A stretch of DNA of 64,000 nucleotides, taken from positions 149,078-213,077 of the forward strand of contig JAPDRN010000054.1 in the NCBI GenBank assembly GCA_030247855.1. The letters run 5' to 3'. The notes below the pieces were generated by a model. That model ran no database searches. It saw only the letters and a program-made list of their open reading frames with translations, and was not told the DNA's origin. The translations under genes and the position numbers were made by a program. Each line of letters begins with the position of its first letter. Position 1 is the first letter of the stretch. Below are positions 1 through 8,095 of the stretch, in pieces. This DNA is from Knufia peltigerae (lineage: Eukaryota; Ascomycota; Eurotiomycetes; Chaetothyriales; Trichomeriaceae).

Positions 1-227
1 ACCACGATGCGGCTGACCGCACCGTCCGCGACCGCTTCGGACTGCGGACGGGCTTCCAGGATGCGGCACAGGGTATCGACGTCGGGGGCGGCAGTGCCCT
101 CGGCCTGCACGAAGTAGACGTGCCAGGCACCGCTGATGCGCAGGGAGGGAGCGATGGACTGCAGGCGGGATTCAAGACGTTCGCGGCGGAACGGCGACAG
201 GGCGGGCGCGCCCTCGAGGACCATCAT
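1..227 (-). CDS. purL: Phosphoribosylformylglycinamidine synthase, N-terminal part (cut by window edge)
   Basis: Reading leftward from 227, the protein begins MMVLEGAPALSPFRRERL and continues off the window after about 75 residues. This matches the start of the large ATP-dependent PurL enzyme (E. coli begins MMEILRGSPALSAFR), which converts FGAR and glutamine to FGAM in purine synthesis in the cytoplasm. Only the N-terminal PurS-like region is visible, so no catalytic residues can be checked. An in-frame ATG at 263 would add 12 residues (MSGPFPNYGSPD), but the family similarity starts at the ATG pair at 222-227, so that start is preferred. Neither start has a clear Shine-Dalgarno sequence. 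A repeat-rich spacer lies upstream. Confidence 0.88.
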   Translation of the reverse strand, partial: MMVLEGAPALSPFRRERLESRLQSIAPSLRISGAWHVYFVQAEGTAAPDVDTLCRILEARPQSEAVADGAVSRIV

Positions 228-290
228 GTCCGGGGAACCGTAGTTGGGAAACGGGCCCGACATTGTACCGGAAGCGGGGGGAGGCTTCGG

Positions 291-553
291 CCGGGCGGCG
301 CCCGGCACCCGCAGAGGCCAGAGCCAGAGCCGAAGCAACGGCAACGGCCAAAGCAACAGCTGGGTTGCTGTGGGCTGGGTGGGGTGGTGGGGGCCAGCAG
401 GACACGCCGTAAACCCATCCATGGGGGCTCGATGGCGCCATCCATGGCGCCAACGGTCCTGCTGGCCCCCACCACCCCACCCTCGACAGTTTCCTGCTGC
501 TGTTGGTAGGTGTCGACCTTGGTCGACACGGTAGATCCATGCCATGCGTGGAT
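291..553 (+). repeat. Long covarying stem-loop element, copy A, with REP palindromes
   Basis: Parts in order: a GC head palindrome at 291-305 (CCGGGCGGCGCCCGG); CACCCGCAGAGGC; a degenerate tract rich in GCAACG-like hexamers (about 318-360); a perfect 27-bp inverted repeat, arms 377-403 and 456-482, around a 52-nt loop (404-455); CTCGACAGTTTCC; then two GTAG-headed palindromes, at about 506-528 (stem GTGTCGACC) and 531-553 (stem ATCCACGC type, one imperfect base). The loop has its own inner palindrome GGCGCC-ATCCAT-GGCGCC. It lies between divergent genes, so terminator function for a flanking gene is unlikely. It pairs back-to-back with copy E. Confidence 0.9.
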
Positions 554-564
554 GCTCCTTGGAA

Positions 565-618
565 ATCAAACGCCTGAGAGCGAAGCGATCGGCGTTTGAT
601 CTTGATTTTTTGTTCTGT
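565..618 (+). terminator. Hairpin followed by T-run, possible rho-independent terminator
   Basis: A 10-bp stem (ATCAAACGCC at 565-574 with GGCGTTTGAT at 591-600, 16-nt loop) is followed by CTTGATTTTTTG. It lies between two long stem-loop elements with no coding region immediately upstream on this strand, so which transcript it would end is unclear. Confidence 0.45.
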
Positions 619-642
619 CTTTCGTGGCTGGCGCGCGCATGA

Positions 643-840
643 ATCTGTCGGGGGCCGGGCGGGTGGGCTGCGCAGGGGCGTAAGCGCCATGGGCCCGAGG
701 CATGCCTCGGTCGGGTTGGGCAGGACGCCCAACCCCGGTCTTGCCGTGTGCGCAGGACAGCGCACCCGAGCAAGGCGCGCTCGAGCCTACATGGACGTAT
801 TCACGGCGACCCCTGCGCAGCCCACCCGCCCGGGCCCAAC
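643..840 (-). repeat. Long stem-loop element, copy E, with enlarged loop
   Basis: A perfect 24-bp inverted repeat (655-678 with 810-833) encloses a 131-nt loop. Its ends match the other copies (GTAAGCGCCATGG on the left, AGCCTACATGGACG then TTCACGGCG on the right), in opposite orientation to copy A. About 80 extra nt lie inside and contain further palindromes (GGTTGGGC...GCCCAACC near 707-736; GTGCGC...GCGCAC near 748-767). The flank AATCTGTCG matches the other reverse-oriented copies. The head palindrome and hexamer tract present in other copies are not seen. Confidence 0.8.
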
Positions 841-1120
841 CCCGGAACCTGCTCTAGACGCCAACCACGAGGGGGCTCCGCCGATGGCTGCCGACCGCGC
901 GCCAGCGTCGCTCTCCGCCAAATCCCCGAACCATGCGCTCGCTCACGGATTGACCACGCAATTGATGACAACGTTGTCCCTACCTGGCGCCGGACTCTCT
1001 CCCCGGCCCACCAGGTACCTCCGTCCGCCCCCTCCATCGCCTTCCCGGGCGATGTCCGGACCCTGCGTTACGTGCGGCGCCGTCTTGGCCCGTGCGCCAA
1101 CCATCGATCGGAGACACACC
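841..1120. other. Upstream region of the chitinase gene
   Basis: This stretch after copy E has no convincing gene. An open frame runs through it into the chitinase, but its residues are arginine/proline-rich and unlike any domain. Secreted chitinases are usually regulated, so a promoter and operator probably lie here; I cannot place them confidently. GGAG at 1110-1113 is the likely ribosome-binding site for the ATG at 1121. Confidence 0.4.
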
Positions 1121-3232
1121 ATGTACGACCCGCTTGTGCAGAGTGCCGATGTACGCAGTGCCCACCCTTCCCTCCAACGCTGTCGCCCGCGCCGTCTGGC
1201 CTGGCTGCTGGCCCTGGCCGGGGCGGTCGCCCTGCCCGGCCTGGCCCAGGCCGCCAGCTGTGCCGGCGTGGCCGAATGGGACCAGGCCAAGATCTACCGC
1301 AGTGGCGACACCCTGCAGAAGGGAGGGGTCCTCTACCGGGCGAACCAGGACATCTGGAACGCGCCGCCGGACCATCCGGCCGGGGCGCCCTACTACACCA
1401 ACCTCGGCGCCTGCGACGGCGGCGGGGCCAACCAGCCGCCGGTGGTCAGCCTGACCTCGCCGGCCAACGGCGCCACCTTCAGCGCCGGCAGCACGGTCAA
1501 CGTGACCGCCAACGCCAGCGATCCGGACGGCAGCGTCAGCAAGGTCGAGTTCTTCCGCGATGGCAGTTCGCTGGGCGTCGACACCAGCGCGCCGTACAGC
1601 GCCAACTGGGCCAACGCCAGCGCCGGCAGCCATACCCTGCGCGCGGTCGCCACCGACAACAACAACGCCACCGCCAGCACCGCGACCATCACCATCACCG
1701 TCAACGCAGCCAGTGGCGATACCACCGCGCCCAGTGTGCCCGGAGGCCTGGCTGTGGGTACCCGCACCGCCAACAGCATCGCCCTGAGCTGGAGCCCGTC
1801 CAGCGACAACACCGGTGGCAGCGGCCTGGCCGGCTACGACGTGTACCGCAACGGCAGCCTGGTCGGGTCACCGTCCAGCGCCAGCTATGTCGATGGCGGG
1901 CTGACCGCGTCTACCAGCTACAGCTACCGCGTGCGCGCCCGCGACAACGCCGGCAATGCATCGGCGCAGGGCACGGCGGTGACCGCCAGCACCCTGGCCG
2001 GCGACGGTGGCACCACCGGCAAGCGGGTCATCGGCTACTTCACCCAGTGGGGCATCTATGGCCGCAACTACCGGGTCAAGAACATCGACAGCAGCGGTTC
2101 GGCCGCGCGCCTGACGCACATCAACTACGCCTTCGGCAACGTGCGCAACAACCGCTGCGAAGTGGGCGTGACCCAGGCATCGGACCCGAACACCGGTGTG
2201 GGTGGCGATGCCTTCGCCGACTACACCAAGGCGTTCGGTGCCGGTGAAAGCGTAAGCGGCAGCGCCGATACCTGGGACCAGCCGCTGCGTGGCAACTGGA
2301 ACCAGCTCAAGCAGCTCAAGGCCAAGTACCCGGGCATGAAGGTGCTGATCTCGCTGGGTGGCTGGACCTGGTCGCGTGGCTTCTCCAGCGCGGCGCAACC
2401 GGCCAACCGCCAGGCCTTCGTCGCCTCGTGCATCGACGCCTACATCAAGGGCAACCTGCCGGTGACCGACGGAGCCGGTGGCCCGGGGGCAGCACTGGGC
2501 GTGTTCGACGGCATCGACATCGACTGGGAATACCCGGTGGCCTGCGGTATTGCCTGCGGCACGCCCGAGGACAATGCCAACTTCACCGCGCTGATGGCCG
2601 AGTTCCGCCGCCAGCTCGATGCGGTGCGTCCGGGCCTGCTGCTGACGGTGGCGGTCGGCGCCGGCATCGACAAGATCCGCGTCACCGATCCGGCCGCGTA
2701 CCATCCGTACCTGGACTACATCAACGTGATGACCTACGACTTCCACGGCGCGTGGGATGCGAAGACCAATCACCAATCGGCGCTGTTCGATTCGCCGAGT
2801 GATCCGTCCACCGGCGACCAGAAGCTGTACAACAGCAACGACGCCATCGAGGCCTTCATCAGCCGTGGTGTTCCCGCCGCCAAGCTCAACCTGGGCATCG
2901 GCTATTACGGGCGCGGCTGGACCGGGGTGGCCAACGCCAACAACGGCCTGTACCAGAGCGCCACCGGCGCGGCACCGGGCACCTACGAGGCCGGCATCGA
3001 AGACTGGAAGGTGCTGAAGAACCTGGCGTGGCCGGGCTACACCGACAACACCGCCGGGGCCACCTGGATCTACAACGGCAGCACGTTGTGGAGCTTCGAT
3101 ACCCCGGCCAACATCACCCGCAAGATGGGCTACGTGAAGACCCAGGGACTGGGTGGTGCGTTTGTCTGGGAGTTCAGCGGCGACGACGCGCAGGGCACGC
3201 TGACCAAGGCGGTCAGTGATGGCTTGAAGTAA
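1121..3232 (+). CDS. chiA: Secreted modular chitinase, glycoside hydrolase family 18
   Basis: A 703-residue extracellular chitinase. Order: long signal peptide (basic CRPRR region, hydrophobic WLLALAGAVALPG, cleavage after AQA near residue 44); a CBM5/12-type chitin-binding module (SCAGVAEWDQ...Y, about 45-95); a bacterial Ig-like domain (PPVVSLTSPANGATF onward, about 105-200); a fibronectin type III domain (about 205-300); and a GH18 barrel (VIGYFTQWGIYG to the end). The GH18 signature DGIDIDWEYP places catalytic Glu at about residue 470. The start is the ATG at 1121 because GGAG precedes it and it gives a proper signal peptide; the frame is open from 596, but the upstream part crosses a repeat. 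It degrades chitin outside the cell. It stands alone, followed by a terminator. Confidence 0.95.
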   Translation: MYDPLVQSADVRSAHPSLQRCRPRRLAWLLALAGAVALPGLAQAASCAGVAEWDQAKIYRSGDTLQKGGVLYRANQDIWNAPPDHPAGAPYYTNLGACDGGGANQPPVVSLTSPANGATFSAGSTVNVTANASDPDGSVSKVEFFRDGSSLGVDTSAPYSANWANASAGSHTLRAVATDNNNATASTATITITVNAASGDTTAPSVPGGLAVGTRTANSIALSWSPSSDNTGGSGLAGYDVYRNGSLVGSPSSASYVDGGLTASTSYSYRVRARDNAGNASAQGTAVTASTLAGDGGTTGKRVIGYFTQWGIYGRNYRVKNIDSSGSAARLTHINYAFGNVRNNRCEVGVTQASDPNTGVGGDAFADYTKAFGAGESVSGSADTWDQPLRGNWNQLKQLKAKYPGMKVLISLGGWTWSRGFSSAAQPANRQAFVASCIDAYIKGNLPVTDGAGGPGAALGVFDGIDIDWEYPVACGIACGTPEDNANFTALMAEFRRQLDAVRPGLLLTVAVGAGIDKIRVTDPAAYHPYLDYINVMTYDFHGAWDAKTNHQSALFDSPSDPSTGDQKLYNSNDAIEAFISRGVPAAKLNLGIGYYGRGWTGVANANNGLYQSATGAAPGTYEAGIEDWKVLKNLAWPGYTDNTAGATWIYNGSTLWSFDTPANITRKMGYVKTQGLGGAFVWEFSGDDAQGTLTKAVSDGLK

Positions 3233-3234
3233 GA

Positions 3235-3270
3235 AAAAGGCCGGGGGCGCACTGCGTCCCCGGCTTTCTG
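3235..3270 (+). terminator. Rho-independent terminator of the chitinase gene
   Basis: A GC-rich stem (GCCGGGG pairing with TCCCCGGC) lies a few bases after the stop codon, preceded by AAAAAGG and followed by TTTCTG. Confidence 0.75.
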
Positions 3271-3281
3271 TCTGATGCATC

Positions 3282-3300
3282 CGCCGGGCATGGCCCGGCG
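3282..3300 (-). repeat. REP-type palindrome of the CGCCGGGC class
   Basis: CGCCGGGCATGGCCCGGCG is the same palindrome as the GTAG-headed repeats elsewhere in the window, here without an intact GTAG. It sits between the convergent ends of the chitinase gene and dsbC. Confidence 0.8.
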
Positions 3301-3309
3301 GCGTTTCAA

Positions 3310-4101
3310 TCAGCGCTTGGCCGACAGCTTCTCCAACGCGGCACGCAGCTGCGCCGGCGGCAGGTAGCCGCCGAGCTGGGTGCCATCCGGCGCGAAGATG
3401 GCCGGCGTACCGTTCACGCCCAACTGCTGGCCCAGGGCGTACTGCATCGCCACCGGGTTGGTGCAGTTCTTCGCGGCCACCGTGCCACCGCGTTTGGCAT
3501 TGGTCAGGGCCTGGCGACGATCGGCCGCGCACCAGACCGAGATCATGTCGGTGTAATCCTTGCTGCCCAGCCCCATGCGCGGGAAGGCCAGGTACTCGAC
3601 GGTGATGCCGTTGCGGTTGAGCTCGGCGATGTCCTGGTGCAGCTTGCGGCAGTAGCCGCATTCGATGTCGGTGAACACGCTGATGGTGTACTTCGCGTTC
3701 GGCGCGGCGAACACGATGCGGTCGCCATGGTTGGCCTTGGCCAGCAGGTCGCGGCGGTAGCCCAGCAGGCCTTCGCTGTTGGCCGGGCTCTTGGCGCGGG
3801 TGTCGTAGGGCTGCGACTGGAACAGGTAGCGGCCGTCGTCGGAGACGTACAGCAGCTGGCCGGAGACCACCACTTCGCGGAAGCCCGGGAAGGGCGCGGC
3901 ACCGATGTAGTCCACCTGGAAGCCGGGGTTGAGCTCGGTCAGTGCCTTGCGCACAGCCTGCTCGGCCGGGCCATTGGCCGCGGCGGCAGGACCGGCCTTG
4001 GCTGCCGCTGCGGCGGGGGCCTTTGCGGCTGGCGGGGCGGGCTGGGCGCAGGCACTCAGGCTGAGCGCGCCGAACACGGCGGCGATGGCGAATCGGAGCA
4101 T
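3310..4101 (-). CDS. dsbC: Thiol:disulfide interchange protein DsbC, probable lipoprotein
   Basis: A 263-residue periplasmic disulfide isomerase/thioredoxin-fold protein. It has a signal sequence ending in a lipobox-like LSLSAC (Cys at about 18), an Ala/Pro-rich linker (20-43), a DsbC N-terminal dimerisation domain (about 45-105) and a thioredoxin-like domain with active site CGYC at 148-151 followed by the cis-proline region NGTPAIFAPDG. Two more cysteines (WCAAD and NCTNP) match the structural pair of DsbC. The lipobox and long linker suggest membrane anchoring, unlike soluble E. coli DsbC; this is inferred. xerD lies 99 bp upstream on the same strand, as in E. coli (xerD-dsbC). Confidence 0.93.
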   Translation of the reverse strand: MLRFAIAAVFGALSLSACAQPAPPAAKAPAAAAAKAGPAAAANGPAEQAVRKALTELNPGFQVDYIGAAPFPGFREVVVSGQLLYVSDDGRYLFQSQPYDTRAKSPANSEGLLGYRRDLLAKANHGDRIVFAAPNAKYTISVFTDIECGYCRKLHQDIAELNRNGITVEYLAFPRMGLGSKDYTDMISVWCAADRRQALTNAKRGGTVAAKNCTNPVAMQYALGQQLGVNGTPAIFAPDGTQLGGYLPPAQLRAALEKLSAKR

Positions 4102-4200
4102 GGAGCAGTCCGCAGCAGAAAGAAGACCCCGGATTCTGACACAGCCATCCTGAGCGGTCCGCGATGCCGCGCACAGGCCCGGCAGGGTTCAGCCGTGGGC

Positions 4201-5178
4201 TCAGCCGCGTGGATGATGGCGGGCGTGCAGTTTCTGCAGGTGTTCGCGTGCGACCAGCGTGTAGATCTGGGTGGTGGACAGCGAGCTGTGGCCCAGCAGC
4301 ATCTGCAGCGCGCGCAGATCGGCGCCATGGTTCAGCAGGTGGGTGGCGAAACTGTGCCGCAGGCCATGCGGACTGATCCGCGCCGGGTCGATACCGGCCA
4401 CCGCCGCATAACGCTTGACCAGGTGCCAGAACGCCTGGCGGGTCAAACCATGCAGGGCCGGTTCGATGAACAAGGGCGTCTGCCCGTCGGCCAGCGCCTG
4501 CACCTTGCCCTTGCCCACCAGTTGCGGTCGCGACTGCTGCAGGTAGCGTTCCAGCCAGTACTGCGACTCCTCGCCCAGCGGCACCAAGCGCTCCTTGCTG
4601 CCCTTGCCGGTCACCCGCAGCACACCCTGGCGCAGGTTCACCGCCGTGGCGGGCAGCAGCACCAGCTCGCTCACGCGCAGCCCGGCGGCATATATCAGTT
4701 CCAGCATGGCGCGGTCACGCAGGCCGAGCGGACTGTCGATATCCGGCGCCGCCAGCAGCGCATCGATCTGGCTCTCCGCCAGCGCCTTGGGCAGCAACCG
4801 TGGCAGCTTCGGCGGGTCGAGCAGTGCGCTGGGGTCTTCACTGCGTTCGCCACGGCGCACGGCGTCGGCAAAGAACGCGCGCAGCGCCGACAGCAGGCGC
4901 GCGTTGCTGCGCGGCGACCAGTTGTGGCGGGTGCGCCAGGCCAGGTAATCGAACAGACCAGCGCGTTCAACACCGGCCAGACCGCCGTCGCGGCCATCAC
5001 ACCAGCGCGCCAGGCCTTCAAGGTCGCGGCGATAGCTGTCCAGGGTGGCGCGGGCCAGACCGTGCTCGGCCCAGATCGCGTCGAGGAAACGCTGGATGCG
5101 CTGGCTGTCCTCGCCGCGCAGCTCGGGCAGTTGCTGGACCAGCTGACGACGTTCGGCGGGAGTGGAAGTGACGGCCAT
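4201..5178 (-). CDS. xerD: Site-specific tyrosine recombinase XerD
   Basis: A 325-residue chromosome-dimer resolution recombinase that acts with XerC at dif. The N-terminal SAM-like DNA-binding domain covers about 20-105 (LDAIWAEHGLARATLDSYRRDL) and the catalytic domain about 130-320, with the expected RVSEL arginine, SPHGLRHSFATHLL (H-x-x-R), LGHSSLSTTQIY (His and nucleophilic Tyr). The frame is open to 5199; the ATG at 5178 (MAVTSTPAERRQL) fits the family length better. No phage or integron genes are nearby and it is paired with dsbC, so it is the housekeeping enzyme rather than an integrase. Confidence 0.93.
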   Translation of the reverse strand: MAVTSTPAERRQLVQQLPELRGEDSQRIQRFLDAIWAEHGLARATLDSYRRDLEGLARWCDGRDGGLAGVERAGLFDYLAWRTRHNWSPRSNARLLSALRAFFADAVRRGERSEDPSALLDPPKLPRLLPKALAESQIDALLAAPDIDSPLGLRDRAMLELIYAAGLRVSELVLLPATAVNLRQGVLRVTGKGSKERLVPLGEESQYWLERYLQQSRPQLVGKGKVQALADGQTPLFIEPALHGLTRQAFWHLVKRYAAVAGIDPARISPHGLRHSFATHLLNHGADLRALQMLLGHSSLSTTQIYTLVAREHLQKLHARHHPRG

Positions 5179-5234
5179 GCACGCAGGATACGAGGCCAAC
5201 TGCGGGCACGGCCAGCATTGCGTATGCTCGGCAC

Positions 5235-5723
5235 ATGTCGAGCCCCGCCACCGATGCGGCCCACGTCGCCGCTGATACGCCCCGCCCGCGCGCGCTGCTG
5301 CTGTGGCGCCTGCTGGCGATGATCTATGACGCGTTGCCGGTGCTGGCCTTGTGGATGCTGGCCGGCACCGTGTTCACACTGGCCTATACGTTCAGCGGCC
5401 ATGCGCAGCGCGACAACATCGCGCCTTTCAGCGCTTGGCAATGGCTGCTGTGGGCGGTGTGCTGGGGGTTGACCGGCTGGTATGCCACCGCCAGCTGGCG
5501 GCGCGGCGGGCAGACGCTGGGCATGCGCCCGTGGCGGTTGAAGGTGGAGTCACGCGATGGCACGCCGTTGCGACGCGGCCAGCTGTGGCTGCGGTTCGCG
5601 GTGGGCACGCTGTCGTTGCTGCTGGGCGGGCTGGGCTTCTGGTGGGCGCTGGTGGATCGCCAGCGGCTGACCTGGCACGACCGCGCGAGCGCCACGCGGG
5701 TGCTGCGAATGCCGAAGCGCTGA
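5235..5723 (+). CDS. RDD family integral membrane protein
   Basis: A 162-residue inner-membrane protein with the RDD layout: Arg-rich first segment (LLLWRLLAMIYDALPVLALW, the RDD motif R-x-x-A-x-x-I/Y-D), two hydrophobic segments in the first half, a QTLGMRPWRLKV amphipathic stretch (the conserved G-K/R-x-x-xGI/LR-like region), a third hydrophobic segment and a charged C-terminus ending WHDRASATRVL, typical of RDD proteins (DRLSGT-like). The substrate is unknown; some RDD proteins are proposed ion transporters. It is transcribed away from xerD (56 bp between starts) and toward lptG. Confidence 0.85.
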   Translation: MSSPATDAAHVAADTPRPRALLLWRLLAMIYDALPVLALWMLAGTVFTLAYTFSGHAQRDNIAPFSAWQWLLWAVCWGLTGWYATASWRRGGQTLGMRPWRLKVESRDGTPLRRGQLWLRFAVGTLSLLLGGLGFWWALVDRQRLTWHDRASATRVLRMPKR

Positions 5724-5732
5724 CCTGTGCTG

Positions 5733-5800
5733 GCAGCGCCGGGCCATGCCCGGCGGACGTGGGATATCGCACACCTTCGCCGGGCATGGCCCGGCGCTGC
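5733..5800. repeat. REPIN: two inverted CGCCGGGC-class REP palindromes
   Basis: CGCCGGGCCATGCCCGGCG (5737-5755) and its inverted partner CGCCGGGCATGGCCCGGCG (from about 5779) face each other, flanked by GCAGCG and CGCTGC. It lies between the convergent RDD and lptG genes and could act as a bidirectional transcript end, though it lacks T-runs. Confidence 0.85.
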
Positions 5801-5805
5801 ATGAA

Positions 5806-6912
5806 TCAGCCCGATTTGCGCCGGAACAACAATCCGGACACCGCCAGCATCACGATCGGCGGCAGCGCGTAGGCGATGCGGTAGTCAAACTTCAGCGCGC
5901 CGGCCATGCGGCCGAAGAACAGCTGCAGCAGCCAGAACGCCAGCGCGAACAGGATGCCCAGGAACAGGCGCTTGCCCATGCCGCCACTGCGCAGCGAACC
6001 GAACGCGAACGGCACCGCCGCCAGGCACAGCGCCAGCACATTCAACGGATAGAACCAGCGGCTCCAGTACACATCCTCGTAGTCGCGTGCATCCAGCCCA
6101 TTGCGCTCACGATAGGCAATGCTGGTGCTCAGCTCGGACACGCTGAGGTTGCGCGGCTTGGCGATGCCGGTGGCCAGGGCTCCAGCGTCCAGCTTGGAAT
6201 TCCACGGCTCACGGGCCACTTCCTGGCGCGTTGCCGAGCGCTCGCCGAAGGTGTCACGGCGCACGCCGGTCAACACCCAGCCATCCTTGTCATGCTCGGC
6301 GGTGGCCGCATGGGTCAACGTACCGACGCGCCCGTCCTCGTTGATCCTGTAGAGGCGCACGTCCCGCAGAATCAGCCGGGTGCCCTTGTCGCCGACCAGC
6401 TGTTCCTCGCCACTCTGTGCGTTGAGGAACGTGTCACCCTCGCGCGCCCACAAGCCGGAGTACCGCGCCACCGCCATGTCGGTGCCCCACTTGGCACTCA
6501 TCTTCAGCGAATCGGCGCGGTTCTGACCCCACGGTCCCAGGGTCTCGGCACTGATCACCATCAGCCCGGTCAGCAGCGACAGGGCGATCGCCACCGACAC
6601 GCTCAGGCGCTTGCGCGACAGGCCCAGCGCGCGCAATGCGGTCAGCTCCGAGGTCGCGGCCAGCTGGCCCAGGCCCATCAGCGCGCCGATCACCGCCGCG
6701 GTCGGGAACATCGTGTAGGCCCGGCGCGGCACGGTGTACAGCACCCAGGCTGCCGCATGGCCCAGCGAATAGCCGTTCTTGCCGATGTCCTTGAACTCGC
6801 CGGAGAAGGCCATCAGCACGTCCAGGCCGACCAGCACCGCCCAGGTCAGCAGCACGGTACCCAGCACCGCCCGGCCCAGGTACAGATCGAAACGCATCGG
6901 TCGCAGCATCAT
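5806..6912 (-). CDS. lptG: LPS export ABC transporter permease LptG
   Basis: A 368-residue inner-membrane subunit of the LptB2FG transporter, which extracts lipopolysaccharide from the inner membrane. It has the YjgP/YjgQ layout: transmembrane helices near residues 12-40, 55-80 and 98-120, a large periplasmic beta-jellyroll (about 125-270) and three C-terminal helices (about 275-365). The charged segment ELTALRALGLSRKRL is the coupling helix. Its ATG overlaps the stop of lptF by 4 nt, implying translational coupling. The two genes run away from pepA-holC-valS, as in E. coli. Confidence 0.94.
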   Translation of the reverse strand: MMLRPMRFDLYLGRAVLGTVLLTWAVLVGLDVLMAFSGEFKDIGKNGYSLGHAAAWVLYTVPRRAYTMFPTAAVIGALMGLGQLAATSELTALRALGLSRKRLSVSVAIALSLLTGLMVISAETLGPWGQNRADSLKMSAKWGTDMAVARYSGLWAREGDTFLNAQSGEEQLVGDKGTRLILRDVRLYRINEDGRVGTLTHAATAEHDKDGWVLTGVRRDTFGERSATRQEVAREPWNSKLDAGALATGIAKPRNLSVSELSTSIAYRERNGLDARDYEDVYWSRWFYPLNVLALCLAAVPFAFGSLRSGGMGKRLFLGILFALAFWLLQLFFGRMAGALKFDYRIAYALPPIVMLAVSGLLFRRKSG

Positions 6913-7991
6913 GCGCGGGCTCCCTTCGGGCGGGCCATGCGGCCATCACGCGCGTACATCCAGATCGCCAGTGCCAGCAACGGCAGGGTCAGCCACCACA
7001 GGCCAAGCGCCGGCGGAATCTGCCCATTGGCGATCCAGCCACTGCCGATGAACATCATGTTGGTGCCGACCATGTAGGCCAGCAGGGCCAGCATCATCCG
7101 GCCGTAGCGCTGCTGCCGCGGCGAACTGCGCCCCAGCGGTACGGTCAGCAGGGCGAAGGCCAGCGCGATCAGCGGCGGGGCCAGGCGGCGGTGCAGCTGT
7201 GCCTGCGCCTCGGGGCGCTTGTCGCCGAGCAGCGCGGTGGTCGGCATCAGTTCGGGATCATCACTCTTGCGGGCCTCACTGCCGTCGGGCAGCGCCACGT
7301 CGTTGCGGGCGAAGGTCGCCAGACGGTAATCCAGTGCGCCGGCCGCCGGCCCTTCCAGCTGGTGGCCATCATCCAGTTCGAGGAAGCGCTGGCGGGCGCC
7401 TTCGAAGTACATGCGGCCGCTGGCAGCGGACACCACCTCAAGGCGATCCTCCTTCTGCCGCTGCAGGAACACACGGCCCAGCTGGCTGCCATCGGGGGAG
7501 ATCGAGGCGACGTAGACCACGCCGCCATTGGGCAGCGGGGTGAACCGGCCCGGCTCCAGGCCGGCCATCAGCACGCTGCGGTTGGCGTCCTGGATCATCT
7601 GTTCGGCGGTGCGCTGGGCCCAGGGCCCCAGCCACAACGAACAGGCGCCAACCACCGCGATCACCGGCAGCACCAGCAGCAGCAGGGGCTTGAGCAGGCG
7701 CTTGGGGCCGACACCAATGGCGGTGATGACCGCCATTTCCGAGTCGCGGTAGAGGCGGGCGATGGCCAGCAGCAGGCCCAGCATCAGTGCCAGCGGCAGA
7801 ATCAGCGGCATGTAGACGATGAACTGCAGGCCCAGCTGCGAGAACAGCAGCTTGGCCGGCAGCCGCCCGTCGGCGATGTTGCCGAGGATGTCCACCAGCA
7901 CGCCGCCCACGCTGACCACCAGCAGGACGATCAGGGTAGCCAGGAAACTCTGGACGAAATCGCCCAATAGATAGCGGTCGAGCTTCAACAT
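6909..7991 (-). CDS. lptF: LPS export ABC transporter permease LptF
   Basis: A 360-residue partner of LptG. It starts MLKLDRYLLGDFVQSFLATL, has three N-terminal helices, the coupling segment AVITAIGVGPKRLL, a periplasmic domain (about 130-270) and three C-terminal helices. An in-frame upstream extension to 8096 is rejected because it would overlap the divergent pepA start and the family similarity begins at MLKLDRY. LptB is not in this window. The 104-bp gap to pepA must hold divergent promoters. Confidence 0.94.
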   Translation of the reverse strand: MLKLDRYLLGDFVQSFLATLIVLLVVSVGGVLVDILGNIADGRLPAKLLFSQLGLQFIVYMPLILPLALMLGLLLAIARLYRDSEMAVITAIGVGPKRLLKPLLLLVLPVIAVVGACSLWLGPWAQRTAEQMIQDANRSVLMAGLEPGRFTPLPNGGVVYVASISPDGSQLGRVFLQRQKEDRLEVVSAASGRMYFEGARQRFLELDDGHQLEGPAAGALDYRLATFARNDVALPDGSEARKSDDPELMPTTALLGDKRPEAQAQLHRRLAPPLIALAFALLTVPLGRSSPRQQRYGRMMLALLAYMVGTNMMFIGSGWIANGQIPPALGLWWLTLPLLALAIWMYARDGRMARPKGARA

Positions 7992-8095
7992 GGGGCGGTG
8001 GTTTAAACTCTCAGGTTCGTTCGCGGTGCCGCCCAGTCTAGCGTCTGGGCGTAAACGGTCCGCGATTGTACGGACTTGCCAATGGAATCTGCTCA

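Noticed and set aside
404..455. Integron attC-like recombination sites
   Set aside because: The arms are longer and almost perfect, there are no attC core sites, gene cassettes or integron integrase; the only tyrosine recombinase here is housekeeping XerD.
377..482. Long hairpins as rho-independent terminators
   Set aside because: No T-run follows the arms, and two of three loci lie between divergent gene starts.
596..1120. N-terminal extension of the chitinase to an 878-residue protein
   Set aside because: The first 175 codons run through a repeat element and give arginine/proline-rich sequence; the ATG at 1121 has a ribosome-binding site and a normal signal peptide.
4201..5178. Phage or island integrase
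   Set aside because: Pairing with dsbC and lack of mobile genes or att sites point to chromosomal XerD.
3637..5322. 561-residue plus-strand open frame over dsbC and xerD
   Set aside because: It has Gln/Ala/Arg-rich composition typical of a shadow frame, and both genes on the minus strand are unmistakable.
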